Assembly (NCBI RefSeq): GCF_018614615.1
Contig: NZ_JAGGOK010000031.1
Coordinates: 1-64,000 of the forward strand
Length of the DNA stretch: 64,000 nt
Source: Streptomyces sp. ISL-100
Lineage (GTDB): Bacteria > Actinomycetota > Actinomycetes > Streptomycetales > Streptomycetaceae
Direction of reading: 5' to 3'
Shown here: piece after piece, positions 33,703-42,370 of the stretch
Layout: each line of letters opens with the position of its first letter
Numbering within the stretch: position 1 is the stretch's first letter
Notes under the pieces: generated by a model
What the model was told of the DNA's origin: nothing
What the model saw: only the letters and a program-made list of their open reading frames with translations
The model's database searches: none
Made by a program: the position numbers and the translations under genes

Positions 33703-34082
33703 CGCGTCTCGGGGACGGCGACGCCGTGCACGTCGAAGGGCGCCTCGGCTCCGTCGGGCGCGAAACCGGCCTTCTCGTAGAAGCGGCGGGCGCGGGCATT
33801 TTCGGTGAGGACCCACAGGAGCATGCGCGGGTGGCCGTCGGCGGCGGCGCGGGCCAGGAGCTCGGCGGTGAGGGCGCGGCCGGCGCCGGTGCGGTGGTGC
33901 TCCGGCAGGACGTAGAGGGCGTAGAGCTCGGCGTCGGCGGTCGGGCTGTCCTCCTCGCGGTACGCCCCGTAGCAGCCCCAGCCGATGACCTGCCCGTCGC
34001 GCTCGGCGACGACGTCGCGGCCCGCGCCGTCGCCCTGGGCGAGACACGCGCGGCGCCGGGCGGCGTCCTCCTCGACGCTCAT
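33651..34082 (-). CDS. GNAT-family N-acetyltransferase, N-terminally short
   Basis: A 143-residue acetyltransferase. The acetyl-CoA binding motif A is seen as ALYVLPEHHRTGAGRALTAE, and the C-terminal ARRFYEKAGFAPDG is the GNAT end. Before motif A only about 50 residues remain, where most members have 70-100, so the first strand-helix unit seems missing. Immediately upstream, in another frame, begins a fragment that resembles the start of an unrelated gene (34087-34149), suggesting a deletion joined the two. The 3' end overlaps the HEAT-repeat gene by 52 bp. Whether it is active is uncertain. Confidence 0.7.
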   Translation of the reverse strand: MSVEEDAARRRACLAQGDGAGRDVVAERDGQVIGWGCYGAYREEDSPTADAELYALYVLPEHHRTGAGRALTAELLARAAADGHPRMLLWVLTENARARRFYEKAGFAPDGAEAPFDVHGVAVPETRYARRLSAADAAATSRG

Positions 34083-34086
34083 CGCG

Positions 34087-34149
34087 TCGAGGTGCCCTGA
34101 CGGGCAGGAGGCGCTCGTGGACGTTGAAGGCCGACATCAGCGCTGCCAT
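34087..34149 (-). pseudogene. 5' remnant of a gene divergent from tetR
   Basis: ATG at 34149 begins MAALMSAFNVHERLLPVRAPR. The NVHERLLPV opening resembles the start of actinobacterial SRPBCC-type proteins, commonly encoded divergently from a TetR regulator as here (65 bp to ATG 34214). After about 18 codons the frame turns into Arg/Pro-rich antisense-like sequence within the GNAT gene, so the rest is gone. The SRPBCC identity is a recollection, not proven. Confidence 0.35.
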
Positions 34150-34170
34150 GGGAACTCCCGGAGTCCGGTT

Positions 34171-34210
34171 TTGGAGGGACCTCTCTAATAAATTGGAGGG
34201 TACTCTCCAG
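34171..34210. promoter_or_regulatory. tandem candidate operators before a tetR gene
   Basis: Two related sites lie side by side: TTGGAGGGACCTCTCTAA (34171-34188) and ATTGGAGGGTACTCTCCAG (34192-34210). They share the left half TTGGAGGG and each is an imperfect palindrome. The second contains the -10 TACTCT (34201-34206), so binding would repress the tetR gene and any divergent transcript. Confidence 0.5.
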
Positions 34211-34213
34211 AAC

Positions 34214-34831
34214 ATGGCCAGGCCAACCCGGTACGACACTCCACTGCTTCTCGACGCTGCCGTGCGCCTCGCGGCGGAGGGCGGCCCTTCCGCCGTCACC
34301 ATGGCCGCGGTGGCCAAGGCCGTCGGCGCCCCGAGCGGCTCCGTCTATCACCGCTTCCCGTCCCGGACCGCGCTGCTGGCCGAGGTGTGGCTGCGTACGG
34401 TCGAGAGATTCCAGGAGGGATACGTCGCGGTGCTCACCGCGTCCGGCGACGACCCCAGGGCAGCCGCCGTCGCCGCCTCGCGCCATGTGGTGGCGTGGAG
34501 CCGTACCAACCGGGACGAGACCGCGCTGCTGTTGCACGGCCCCGAGGCCTTCGGCAAGGACGACTGGGCCCCGGAGCAGACGGATCGCGCTGACGCCGGC
34601 AACCGCCGGGTCTTCGGGGAGATCGCCGCTCTCGGGGCCGCTCTGGGCGCATCCCGCCCTGCCGAGACCGAGCGCATCGCCCTCGCGCTCATCGACCTGC
34701 CACTCGCGCTGGTACGCCGTCATGTGCGCGGCGGTGAGGGCCTGCCCGCACACGCGGAACAACTGGCCGCGGACAGTACGGCCTTGCTGCTGTCGGATCT
34801 GCCCGATTCGGCGGTGCGCGCCGGGGCTTGA
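34214..34831 (+). CDS. TetR/AcrR-family transcriptional regulator
   Basis: A 205-residue regulator. The DNA-binding domain LLLDAAVRLAAEGGPSAVTM then VAKAVGAPSGSVYHRFPSRT is at residues 12-55. TACTCT at 34201-34206 ends 7 nt before ATG 34214, a leaderless start, and no ribosome-binding site is seen. The duplicated palindromic sites just upstream suggest autorepression. Its original divergent target appears to be lost (see the remnant at 34087). A methyltransferase gene follows 24 bp downstream. Confidence 0.88.
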   Translation: MARPTRYDTPLLLDAAVRLAAEGGPSAVTMAAVAKAVGAPSGSVYHRFPSRTALLAEVWLRTVERFQEGYVAVLTASGDDPRAAAVAASRHVVAWSRTNRDETALLLHGPEAFGKDDWAPEQTDRADAGNRRVFGEIAALGAALGASRPAETERIALALIDLPLALVRRHVRGGEGLPAHAEQLAADSTALLLSDLPDSAVRAGA

Positions 34832-34855
34832 TGCCCCCGTGGCATGCTGGCCTCT

Positions 34856-35497
34856 ATGGGTGATCATGCGCAGCACAACTCTGTACGGCGCAGCTATGAC
34901 ACCGTGGCCGAGGAGTACGCGGCCCGGTTGCACGACGAGCTCGCCGGGAAGCCGCTCGACCGGGCGCTCCTTGCCTCGCTCCTGGAGCAGACAAAATCAG
35001 GGACCGCGATCGCCGACCTCGGCTGTGGCCCCGGGCACGTGGCGGCCTGGCTCGCCGAGAAGGGCGCGCGTACGGTCGGGATCGATCTGTCCGCAGGCAT
35101 GGTCGAGGCCGGCCGGCGCCGGTTCGCACAGGTGGAGTTCCGGGAAGGTGACCTGCTGGAACTTCCCGCCAAGGACGGCGAGTTCGGCTCCGCCGTAGCC
35201 TTCTACACGATCATCCACCTCGATCCCGATGACCTGCAACGCGCCTTCGAGGAAGCGCGGCGGGTGCTGCGCCCCGCCGGGCTTCTCCTCCTCTCCTTCC
35301 ACATCGGTGAGGAGGTCCGGCACCTGGACGAGTGGTGGGGGCATGACGTGGACGTCGACTTCCGCTTCCTCGATCCCGCGCACATCACCGGACTCCTCGA
35401 AGTGGCCGGCTTCACCGTGGAGATGCGCATGGAACGCACCCACTACGCCCACGAGGCCCGGACCCGCCGGGCCTATCTCCTGGCCCGCCGCACCTGA
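34856..35497 (+). CDS. class I SAM-dependent methyltransferase
   Basis: A 213-residue enzyme. The SAM loop is IADLGCGPGHVAAWL near residues 50-64, followed by VGIDLSAGMV with the ribose-binding Asp, and the late motif ARRVLRPAGLLLLSF. Two ATG codons are possible (34844 and 34856); the second puts the protein start at the usual distance from the domain. No clear Shine-Dalgarno is present. It lies on the same strand behind the TetR gene and is convergent with the radical SAM gene. Substrate unknown. Confidence 0.86.
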   Translation: MGDHAQHNSVRRSYDTVAEEYAARLHDELAGKPLDRALLASLLEQTKSGTAIADLGCGPGHVAAWLAEKGARTVGIDLSAGMVEAGRRRFAQVEFREGDLLELPAKDGEFGSAVAFYTIIHLDPDDLQRAFEEARRVLRPAGLLLLSFHIGEEVRHLDEWWGHDVDVDFRFLDPAHITGLLEVAGFTVEMRMERTHYAHEARTRRAYLLARRT

Positions 35498-35520
35498 CGC
35501 CGCCTGACGCCGCCTGACGT
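35491..35520. repeat. three tandem 10-bp units, each with a TGA
   Basis: CACCTGACGC, CGCCTGACGC and CGCCTGACGT follow one another across the 3' end of the methyltransferase gene. The period of 10 places the three TGA triplets in three different frames; the first is the real stop codon. Confidence 0.7.
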
Positions 35521-35530
35521 CACTGTCGCG

Positions 35531-36559
35531 TCAGAGGAGCGTGAGCTGCGTCGGGCCGGGGGGATCCGGTTCGACGGCCGTCGCGGTGCGCCGGAAGCTG
35601 CGAGGTCCCGACGGGCCTATGCCGAATTCCGTGGCCAGGTCGTGCACCTGGCGGGTGATGCGGCGCTGGTACCACTTCGGCGCGTACGCACCTTCCGCGT
35701 ACAGCCGCTCGTACCGGCGGACCAGGTGCGGATGGCGCTCCCCGAGCCACGCCATGAACCACTCCCGCGCCCCCGGCCGCAGATGCAGCACGAGCGGGGT
35801 GACCGAAGTCGCGCCCGAGGCGGCGATCGCGCGGACGGTGGCGCGCAGTTGGTCGGGGGAGTCCCCGAGGAAGGGGATGACGGGGGCCATCAGCACGCCG
35901 CAGCCGATGCCGTGGTCGGTGAGGGTGCGTACGACGTCCAGACGGCGCTCGGGGGACGGCGTACCGGGCTCGACCGTGCGCCACAGCTCCTGGTCGGTGA
36001 AGCCGACGGACACCGAGATGCCGACGTCGGTGACCTCAGCGGCCTGCACCAGCAGGTCGAGGTCGCGCAGGATCAGCGTGCCCTTGGTCAGGATCGAGAA
36101 GGGGTTGGCGCGGTCGCGCAGGGCCGTGATGATGCCGGGCATGAGGCGGTAGCGGCCTTCCGCCCGCTGGTAGCAGTCGACGTTCGTGCCCATCGCGATG
36201 TGCGCGCCCTGCCAGCGGCTGGAGGCGAGCTGACCGCGCAGGAGCTCCGGCGCGTTGATCTTGACGATGATCTGCGAGTCGAAGTCCAGGCCGGTGTCGA
36301 GGTCCAGATAGGTGTGGGTCTTGCGCGCGAAACAGTAGACGCACGCGTGCGTGCAGCCCCGGTAGGGATTGACCGTCCATTCGAACGGCATGCGTGAAGC
36401 GCCCGGCACCCGGTTCACGATCGAGCGGGCGCGCACCTCGTGGAAGGTGATCCCCCGGAACTCGGGGGTGTCGAAGGTGCGAGTGGTCACCGCGTCCGTT
36501 CCGAAGAGCGCGGCTTCCCCGGTAGCGGCGGGGTTTTCGGCCAGATTGTTCCAGCGCAT
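35531..36559 (-). CDS. radical SAM protein, Rv2578c/SplB-like group
   Basis: A 342-residue radical SAM enzyme. The iron-sulfur ligand motif is CTHACVYC (CxxxCxxC) near residue 68. The preceding WTVNPYRGC and following FARKTHTYLDLDTGLDF are typical of the Rv2578c-like intein-free actinobacterial group, whose reaction is not established. The ATG at 36559 follows a strong GGAGG at 5 nt. It is divergent from the SRPBCC gene at 36714 and convergent with a methyltransferase gene. Confidence 0.88.
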   Translation of the reverse strand: MRWNNLAENPAATGEAALFGTDAVTTRTFDTPEFRGITFHEVRARSIVNRVPGASRMPFEWTVNPYRGCTHACVYCFARKTHTYLDLDTGLDFDSQIIVKINAPELLRGQLASSRWQGAHIAMGTNVDCYQRAEGRYRLMPGIITALRDRANPFSILTKGTLILRDLDLLVQAAEVTDVGISVSVGFTDQELWRTVEPGTPSPERRLDVVRTLTDHGIGCGVLMAPVIPFLGDSPDQLRATVRAIAASGATSVTPLVLHLRPGAREWFMAWLGERHPHLVRRYERLYAEGAYAPKWYQRRITRQVHDLATEFGIGPSGPRSFRRTATAVEPDPPGPTQLTLL

Positions 36560-36713
36560 GTGCGCCTCCTCGGTAGCACTGACCACAGAATAGAACACAC
36601 GTTCCCTTCATTGTCGCAGCCCCTTCTTTCTCGCAACCCCGATTTTGGGCGGCCGTACCCGAGGTGGTTGGGTAAGCCGCACCCTTGAAAACCCAAGTGC
36701 TGGAGGAACACGC

Positions 36714-37157
36714 ATGGCGCAGGTCGAGGCCACCACGGAGCGGATCATCGCGGCGGATGCGGAGACGGTGTTCGACACGCTGGCCGACTACAGCGGCGCG
36801 CGCGAAAAGCTCCTGCCCGAGCACTTCTCCGAGTACGAGGTGCGCGAGGGCGGCGACGGTGAGGGCACCCTCGTCCACTGGAAGCTCCAGGCCACCAGCA
36901 AGCGCGTCCGCGACTGCCTGCTCGAGGTGACCGAGCCGACCGACGGTCAGCTCGTCGAGAAGGACCGCAACTCGTCCATGGTCACCACCTGGACCGTCAC
37001 CCCGGCCGGTGAGGGCAAGTCGAAGGCCGTCGTCAGCACGGTGTGGAACGGCGCCGGGGGCATCGGCGGCTTCTTCGAGAAGACCTTCGCGCCCAAGGGT
37101 CTCGGCCGGATCTACGACGCCCTGCTCGCCAACCTCGCCGCCCAGGTGGAGAAGTAG
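36714..37157 (+). CDS. SRPBCC-family protein, polyketide-cyclase-like fold
   Basis: A 147-residue START-like protein. The N-terminal strand TTERIIAADAETVFDTLADY and the C-terminal long helix GLGRIYDALLANLAAQVEK match the SRPBCC layout, with a hydrophobic central pocket between. The ATG at 36714 follows GGAGGA at 7 nt. The family includes cyclases, lipid-transfer proteins and toxins of the ribosome-association type; no catalytic signature lets me choose. It is divergent from the radical SAM gene over 154 bp. Confidence 0.82.
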   Translation: MAQVEATTERIIAADAETVFDTLADYSGAREKLLPEHFSEYEVREGGDGEGTLVHWKLQATSKRVRDCLLEVTEPTDGQLVEKDRNSSMVTTWTVTPAGEGKSKAVVSTVWNGAGGIGGFFEKTFAPKGLGRIYDALLANLAAQVEK

Positions 37158-37354
37158 CCGCAAGCGGTCCGTAGTAGTCCTTGGTAGTCCGTCACTGGTT
37201 CGAGTGGTCTTTCCGGCGCGCCGGTGGTACGCCGCAGGGCTCCCACCGGGGGTGAAGCCGCCCGCGTGCGCCGCTCGACTCGATCGCCCCGCTTGCTCCC
37301 AGTTGTCGCGTAATGCGAGAAATGGGCGGCGCGGGGCGACGAGGGGAGCGGTAC

Positions 37355-39754
37355 GTGGGCGGGATCACTCTGGTGAAGACGGACGCGGCAGGCGGCGCCG
37401 TTGGGGCACCACCGCCCCACGTCCAACTCCCCGCCGCCGGAAGGGCCGAGGCTCGGCCCCTCAGCCCCGGCCGGGTCCGGCTGGTGTTCTTCGGGCTGAT
37501 GCTCGCGCTGCTCCTCGCGGCGCTGGAGCAGATGATCGTCGCCACCGCCCTCCCGAAGATCGTCGGTGAACTCCAGGGCCTGGACCGGATGTCGTGGGCG
37601 GTCACCGCCTATCTGCTGACGGCAACGATCGGCCTTCCCCTCTACGGGAAACTGGGCGACCTCTTCGGCCGTAAAGGCATCTTCCAGTTCGCGATCGTCG
37701 TATTCGTCGCCGGCTCGGCGCTGGCCGGCTGGTCCCGCACCATGGACCAGCTCATCGCCTTCCGCGCCCTCCAGGGCGTCGGCGCCGGCGGGATCATGAT
37801 CGGCGTCCAGGCGATCATCGCCGACATCGTGCCGCCCAGGGACCGCGGCCGCTTCATGGGCCTCATCGGCGCCGCCTTCGGCCTCGCGTCGGTGGCGGGA
37901 CCGCTACTCGGCGGCTTCTTCACCGACCACGCGTCCTGGCGCTGGTGCTTCTACATCAACGTCCCGTTCGGGCTGGTCACCATGGCCGTCGTCGGCGTCG
38001 TACTGAAGCTCCCGAAGCCGGACGTACGGCCGCGACTGGACGTACTCGGTGCGCTGTTGCTCGCCGCCGCCTCCACCTGCCTTGTGCTGCTGACCAGTTG
38101 GGGCGGTACGGAGCACGCCTGGGACTCGCGGGTCATTCTCGGCCTCGCCACCGGCGCTGCCGGAACGACTCTGCTGTTCATCGTCGTCGAAAGCTGCACG
38201 TCCGAACCGCTCATGCCGCTGCGGCTGTTCCGCGACTCCGTCTTCACCATCACCAGCCTTGTCGGCGCGGTCGTCGGCATCGCGCTTTTTGGTGCCGCCG
38301 GCTACCTGCCGACGTTCCTCCAGATGGTCGGCGGCGTCAGCGCCACCGAATCCGGACTGCTGATGCTGCCGATGATGGGCGGGGTGGTCATCGCCTCGGT
38401 CGTCTCGGGGCACCTCATCAGCCGCACCGGCCGCTACCGCATTTACCCGGTCGTCGGCAGCGCGTGCTCGGTGGTCGGCATGTGGCTGCTGTCCCGCCTG
38501 GAGGCCGACACCTCCCAACTGCACTACAGCATCTGGATGGGATTGCTCGGCGTCGGCATCGGACTCGTCATGCCGGTGCTCGTCCTCGCCGTCCAGAACT
38601 CCGTGCCTCCGGCCGACCTCGGCACCGCCACCAGCGCCAACAACTACTTCCGGCAGGTCGGCGGCAGCGTCGGTGCCGCTGTCTTCGGCACCCTCTTCGC
38701 GAACCGGCTCGCGGACGCGCTCGCCGAACGGCTGCCCGCGGGCGCGGGCCTCCCCGATCCGGCGTCCATCACCCCGCAGCTCGTGCACGCCATGGAGCCC
38801 GCGCTGCGCGACGCCTACATCGAGGCGTACGCGGTGGCCATGCCGCGGATCTTCCTCTACCTCGTGCCGGTGCTCGTACTCGGCCTGCTCATCGCCTGCT
38901 TCCTCAAGGAGAAACCGCTGGTGTCCTACAACGCCCCCGCAGCCGAGACCTCCGCGATCCCCGCGGCCCGCACCGCCGCCACCGCCCCGTACCTGTCGGG
39001 CGTCCCCGTCTGCGGCACCGTCCAGCACCACGACGGCAGCGTCGTGCCGCGCGCCGCCCTCACCCTCATCGACGTATCCGGACGGCAGGTCGGGCGCGGT
39101 GCGAGCGGCGACGACGGGCGGTACGCGCTGAGTGTGGCCGGATCCGGGTCGTACGTGATGATCGCGGCGGCCGGCGGGCACCAGCCGCAGGCCGTCACCG
39201 TCACCGTCGGCGAACGCCCCGTCGAGCTCGACGTGGTGCTCGGCGGCGCGGGGCGGCTCGCCGGGACCGTGCACACCGCGGACGGGACGCCGGTGCGGGA
39301 CGCCGCCGTGACGCTCACCGACGTACGGGGAGAGGTCGTCGCCTCGACGCGCAGCGGGCGCGAGGGCGGGTATGTGATCACGGAACTGGTGGCGGGCGAG
39401 TACACCCTGGCCGGCAGCGCGCCCGCGTTCCGGCCCGCCGCGCTTCCGGTCAGCGTGCAGGCCTCGCGGGAGACCCGGCAGGACATCGAGCTGGCGGGCG
39501 GCGCGGTGCTGCGCGGCACCGTACGGGCGACCGGTGGCCGGCCCGTCGAGGACGCCCGGGTGACGCTGCTCGACGCCGGGGGCAATGTGGTCGACACGCT
39601 CACCACGGGACTCGACGGCACATTCCGCTTCGTCGATCTGTCGTCCGGCGAGTACACGGTGATCGCCGCGGGCTACCCGCCGGTCGCCACCGTGCTTCAG
39701 GTCGCGGGCGGCGGGCGTACCGAACGCGATCTCCAACTCGGCCACGAGGACTGA
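37355..39754 (+). CDS. DHA2-type MFS drug transporter with three C-terminal carboxypeptidase-regulatory-like repeats
   Basis: A 799-residue protein. Residues about 45-540 form a 14-segment EmrB/QacA-type proton-coupled efflux pump: [20 protein letters not shown] (motif A region follows as GDLFGRKG) and the motif C-like [16 protein letters not shown]. The remaining 250 residues are three beta-sandwich repeats of about 80 residues, each with the pattern GTV...DGTPV..A.VTL.D..G......SG.DG.Y....L..G.YT, i.e. carboxypeptidase regulatory-like domains. Such soluble tails are unusual on transporters. GTG 37355 is preferred: GAGGGGAG lies 6 nt upstream. The substrate is unknown. Confidence 0.9.
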   Translation: MGGITLVKTDAAGGAVGAPPPHVQLPAAGRAEARPLSPGRVRLVFFGLMLALLLAALEQMIVATALPKIVGELQGLDRMSWAVTAYLLTATIGLPLYGKLGDLFGRKGIFQFAIVVFVAGSALAGWSRTMDQLIAFRALQGVGAGGIMIGVQAIIADIVPPRDRGRFMGLIGAAFGLASVAGPLLGGFFTDHASWRWCFYINVPFGLVTMAVVGVVLKLPKPDVRPRLDVLGALLLAAASTCLVLLTSWGGTEHAWDSRVILGLATGAAGTTLLFIVVESCTSEPLMPLRLFRDSVFTITSLVGAVVGIALFGAAGYLPTFLQMVGGVSATESGLLMLPMMGGVVIASVVSGHLISRTGRYRIYPVVGSACSVVGMWLLSRLEADTSQLHYSIWMGLLGVGIGLVMPVLVLAVQNSVPPADLGTATSANNYFRQVGGSVGAAVFGTLFANRLADALAERLPAGAGLPDPASITPQLVHAMEPALRDAYIEAYAVAMPRIFLYLVPVLVLGLLIACFLKEKPLVSYNAPAAETSAIPAARTAATAPYLSGVPVCGTVQHHDGSVVPRAALTLIDVSGRQVGRGASGDDGRYALSVAGSGSYVMIAAAGGHQPQAVTVTVGERPVELDVVLGGAGRLAGTVHTADGTPVRDAAVTLTDVRGEVVASTRSGREGGYVITELVAGEYTLAGSAPAFRPAALPVSVQASRETRQDIELAGGAVLRGTVRATGGRPVEDARVTLLDAGGNVVDTLTTGLDGTFRFVDLSSGEYTVIAAGYPPVATVLQVAGGGRTERDLQLGHED

Positions 39755-39891
39755 CCTTTCACCGCATGCCAACGCCCCTTGTGCGCGGGCGCACGACCTA
39801 TTGTGTTGTTGCCCCGCGCGGGGCGGCCCGCGGGCCCTACCTTGGTGGGCGAAGCCACAGAATCTTTCGGCGGGAAGGGAGCCTCCCACCC

Positions 39892-42342
39892 ATGGACAGT
39901 GGCACTGGGCCCACGGCAGCGCGCGAGCGCGCGGCCACCGGCCGGATTCCGCTTGCCGTCGTCGTGGTGGACGGTGACGGGCTCGTGTCGCACTGGTCAA
40001 CCGGGGCGCGGAGCTTGTTCGGTCCGGCTAGGGAAGAAGCCGTCGGACGGCTCGCCACCGACCTCATGCCGGTCTCCGGAGCCCTCGCCGACGACGCTGC
40101 CCATATGGCGGGCCGGGCCTACGAGTCCTATGAAGGGCTCGGCCCCGGCCTCGACGACACCCTGAGCGGCCTCACCTCCTGTCCCGCCGCCGGCCGCGCC
40201 ACGCTCTTCGAGCCGGGGCGTGACCGGCTCGACGTGCTGTGGTGGGCGTATCCGCTGGTCGTACCCGGGCCTGAGCGGCTGCTCGTACTCGCGGCGGACG
40301 CGGGCCGGCTGGCGAGCGAGCACCGGGCCGAGGGGCGTGGCACCGAGCGGATCGTCCCCGGATTCGCCCTCCACACGGAGTTCCCGGGATCCGGCGAACT
40401 GGCCCGGCGGCTGCCCGAGATCCTGCCGAGCATGAGCGTCGGCGAGTCCGGCCGCATCGTCGCGCAGGTGCTTGAACTGGGCTATCCGGTCCTGGAGTTC
40501 AGCCACCACGACCGGGTGCCCGTCACGCCCGACTGGGGTGTGCCGAGGCGGGTGCGGCGCGGGGCCGGGCGGCCATCGGCGACACGGGACGCCGCAGAGC
40601 CCCTCGGCGTACCCACCGAGCAGGATCTCGACCTTGAGTACGCCGCCGTGCGCGAGCACCTCGAATTCCTCAACGAGGTGAGCGGGCGCATCGGTTCCTC
40701 GCTCGACCTCGCCCGTACGATCGGGGAAGTCGGCGCCGCCGTGGTGCCGCGCTTCACCGACGTCGCGGGCACCTACCTGCGTGAGCAGGTCATCGCGGGC
40801 GAGGGCTTCCCCGACGGGCCGCCGGACGCCGCCGCGATGTGGCACAGGGTCGCCGTCGAACACGTCGACGCGCCGGGGCGCTGGGACGATGTGGTGCCGG
40901 TCGGTGAATCCATGGTCTTTCCCGTGCACACACCGTTCTTCCAGTGCATGACGACCGGCGATCCGGTGCTCGTACCGAGGATCAGCGAGGAGATGGGCAC
41001 CGCCATCGCCGCGCAGTTCGAGAAGCGCGACATCAGGCCGCTGATCAACGGGCGCTCCATGCTCGTCGTGCCGCTCAAGGCGCGCGATGTGGTGCTGGGC
41101 TTCATGATCCTGCTGCGCCACCCGGGGCGGGCCCTCTTCAACGACATGGACCGCGTCACCGGCGCCGAACTGGCCGCGCGTGCCGGGCTCGTGCTCGACA
41201 ACGCCCGCATGTACACGTACCAGGAGAGCGTCGCCGATTCCCTCCAGACCAGCATGCTGCCGCGTGTCGCGCCGCGGATGGCCGGCTGCGACACGGCGAC
41301 CCGCTATCTGCCGGGCACGCTGCTCGGGCGGGTCGGCGGCGACTGGTTCGACTCGGTCAAACTGCCCGGTTCGCGCACCGCGCTGGTGGTGGGCGACGTC
41401 ATGGGACACGGACTCAACTCGGCGGCGATGATGGGCCAGTTGCGTACGGCCGTCCAGACCATGGCCGCCCTCGACCTGGCGCCCGAACAGCTCCTGCGCA
41501 ACCTCGACGACCTGGCGCAACGGCTCGGCCCGCACTATCTGGCGACCTGTCTGTACGTCGTCTACGACCCGGTCCGAGGCGATCTGCTCCTCGCGAACGC
41601 CGGCCACATCCCGCCCGTCCTGGTGCGGGCCGCCGACGGGCGCAGCGAGCTGCTGGACCTTCCGGCGGGGGCCCCGATCGGGGTGGGCGGCGTGGCCTTC
41701 GAGTGCGTGCGGATGCCTGTGGAGCCGGGCGACCGGCTGGTGATGTGCACGGACGGTCTGGTGGAGGTGCGGGGCGAGGACATCGGCGTAGGACTGGCGG
41801 CGCTGTGCGAGTCGGCGGCGCATCCGGCGGCCTCGATGGACGACGCCTGCGACACGGTCATCCGGGCCCTGGCCGCGTCGGCCTGGAAAGAGGGCCGAGG
41901 AGGGCGCAAGGACGACGTGGCGCTGCTGATGGTCCGGCTCAACGGCATCGCGGAGCGGGACGTGGCCCAGTGGGAGCTGACGCTGGAGCCGCGCGAGGTG
42001 GGCCGGGCGCGGCGGCTGGTGCGGGGACAGTTAGCGGCATGGGGGCTCGAAAAGGCCGCGCAGAGTGCGGAGTTGCTGGTCAGCGAGATCGTCACCAACG
42101 CGGTGCGGCACGGGGAGACGCACACGGACAGCCGCCGCGGTGCCCTCCGGCTCGTACGGGGCGACGGGCTGCTCTGCGAGGTCACGGACGACGACGGGCA
42201 CGCACTGCCGGCGCTGACGAGTGCGGGACCGGACGACGAGGCGGGGCGCGGTCTCGCCGTGGTCGACAGTGTGGCGCGGGAGTGGGGCGCGAACCGTACC
42301 GGGGAGGGTAAGACGGTGTGGTTCGAACTGGCGCTGGGATAG
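39892..42342 (+). CDS. PAS-GAF-SpoIIE phosphatase with C-terminal RsbW-like kinase domain
   Basis: An 816-residue multidomain switch protein. An N-terminal PAS-like domain (about 20-130) is followed by a GAF-like region (about 260-430), a PP2C-type SpoIIE phosphatase (about 440-670, with GGDWFD at 482-487 and the metal-binding VVGDVMGHG), and an HATPase_c domain (about 690-816) with ELLVSEIVTNAVRHG. This is the streptomycete anti-anti-sigma phosphatase plus anti-sigma kinase fusion. Leu714, inside the kinase domain, is encoded by TTA (42031-42033), the only in-frame TTA I found in the window, making translation dependent on the bldA tRNA. GGAAGGGAG precedes the ATG. Confidence 0.92.
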   Translation: MDSGTGPTAARERAATGRIPLAVVVVDGDGLVSHWSTGARSLFGPAREEAVGRLATDLMPVSGALADDAAHMAGRAYESYEGLGPGLDDTLSGLTSCPAAGRATLFEPGRDRLDVLWWAYPLVVPGPERLLVLAADAGRLASEHRAEGRGTERIVPGFALHTEFPGSGELARRLPEILPSMSVGESGRIVAQVLELGYPVLEFSHHDRVPVTPDWGVPRRVRRGAGRPSATRDAAEPLGVPTEQDLDLEYAAVREHLEFLNEVSGRIGSSLDLARTIGEVGAAVVPRFTDVAGTYLREQVIAGEGFPDGPPDAAAMWHRVAVEHVDAPGRWDDVVPVGESMVFPVHTPFFQCMTTGDPVLVPRISEEMGTAIAAQFEKRDIRPLINGRSMLVVPLKARDVVLGFMILLRHPGRALFNDMDRVTGAELAARAGLVLDNARMYTYQESVADSLQTSMLPRVAPRMAGCDTATRYLPGTLLGRVGGDWFDSVKLPGSRTALVVGDVMGHGLNSAAMMGQLRTAVQTMAALDLAPEQLLRNLDDLAQRLGPHYLATCLYVVYDPVRGDLLLANAGHIPPVLVRAADGRSELLDLPAGAPIGVGGVAFECVRMPVEPGDRLVMCTDGLVEVRGEDIGVGLAALCESAAHPAASMDDACDTVIRALAASAWKEGRGGRKDDVALLMVRLNGIAERDVAQWELTLEPREVGRARRLVRGQLAAWGLEKAAQSAELLVSEIVTNAVRHGETHTDSRRGALRLVRGDGLLCEVTDDDGHALPALTSAGPDDEAGRGLAVVDSVAREWGANRTGEGKTVWFELALG

Positions 42343-42370
42343 ACCAACTTGTGCGGTGGGGAGCTGGAAC

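Noticed and set aside
36652..36675. Sigma-B-like GGGTAA before the SRPBCC gene
   Set aside because: GGGTAA is at 36670-36675, but no GNNT lies 14-16 nt upstream. I see only a chance match.
37945..39891. Long N-terminal extension of the SpoIIE frame (to 1465 codons)
   Set aside because: It overlaps the MFS gene in another frame and is Arg/His-rich. The ATG at 39892 has a ribosome-binding site and starts the PAS domain.
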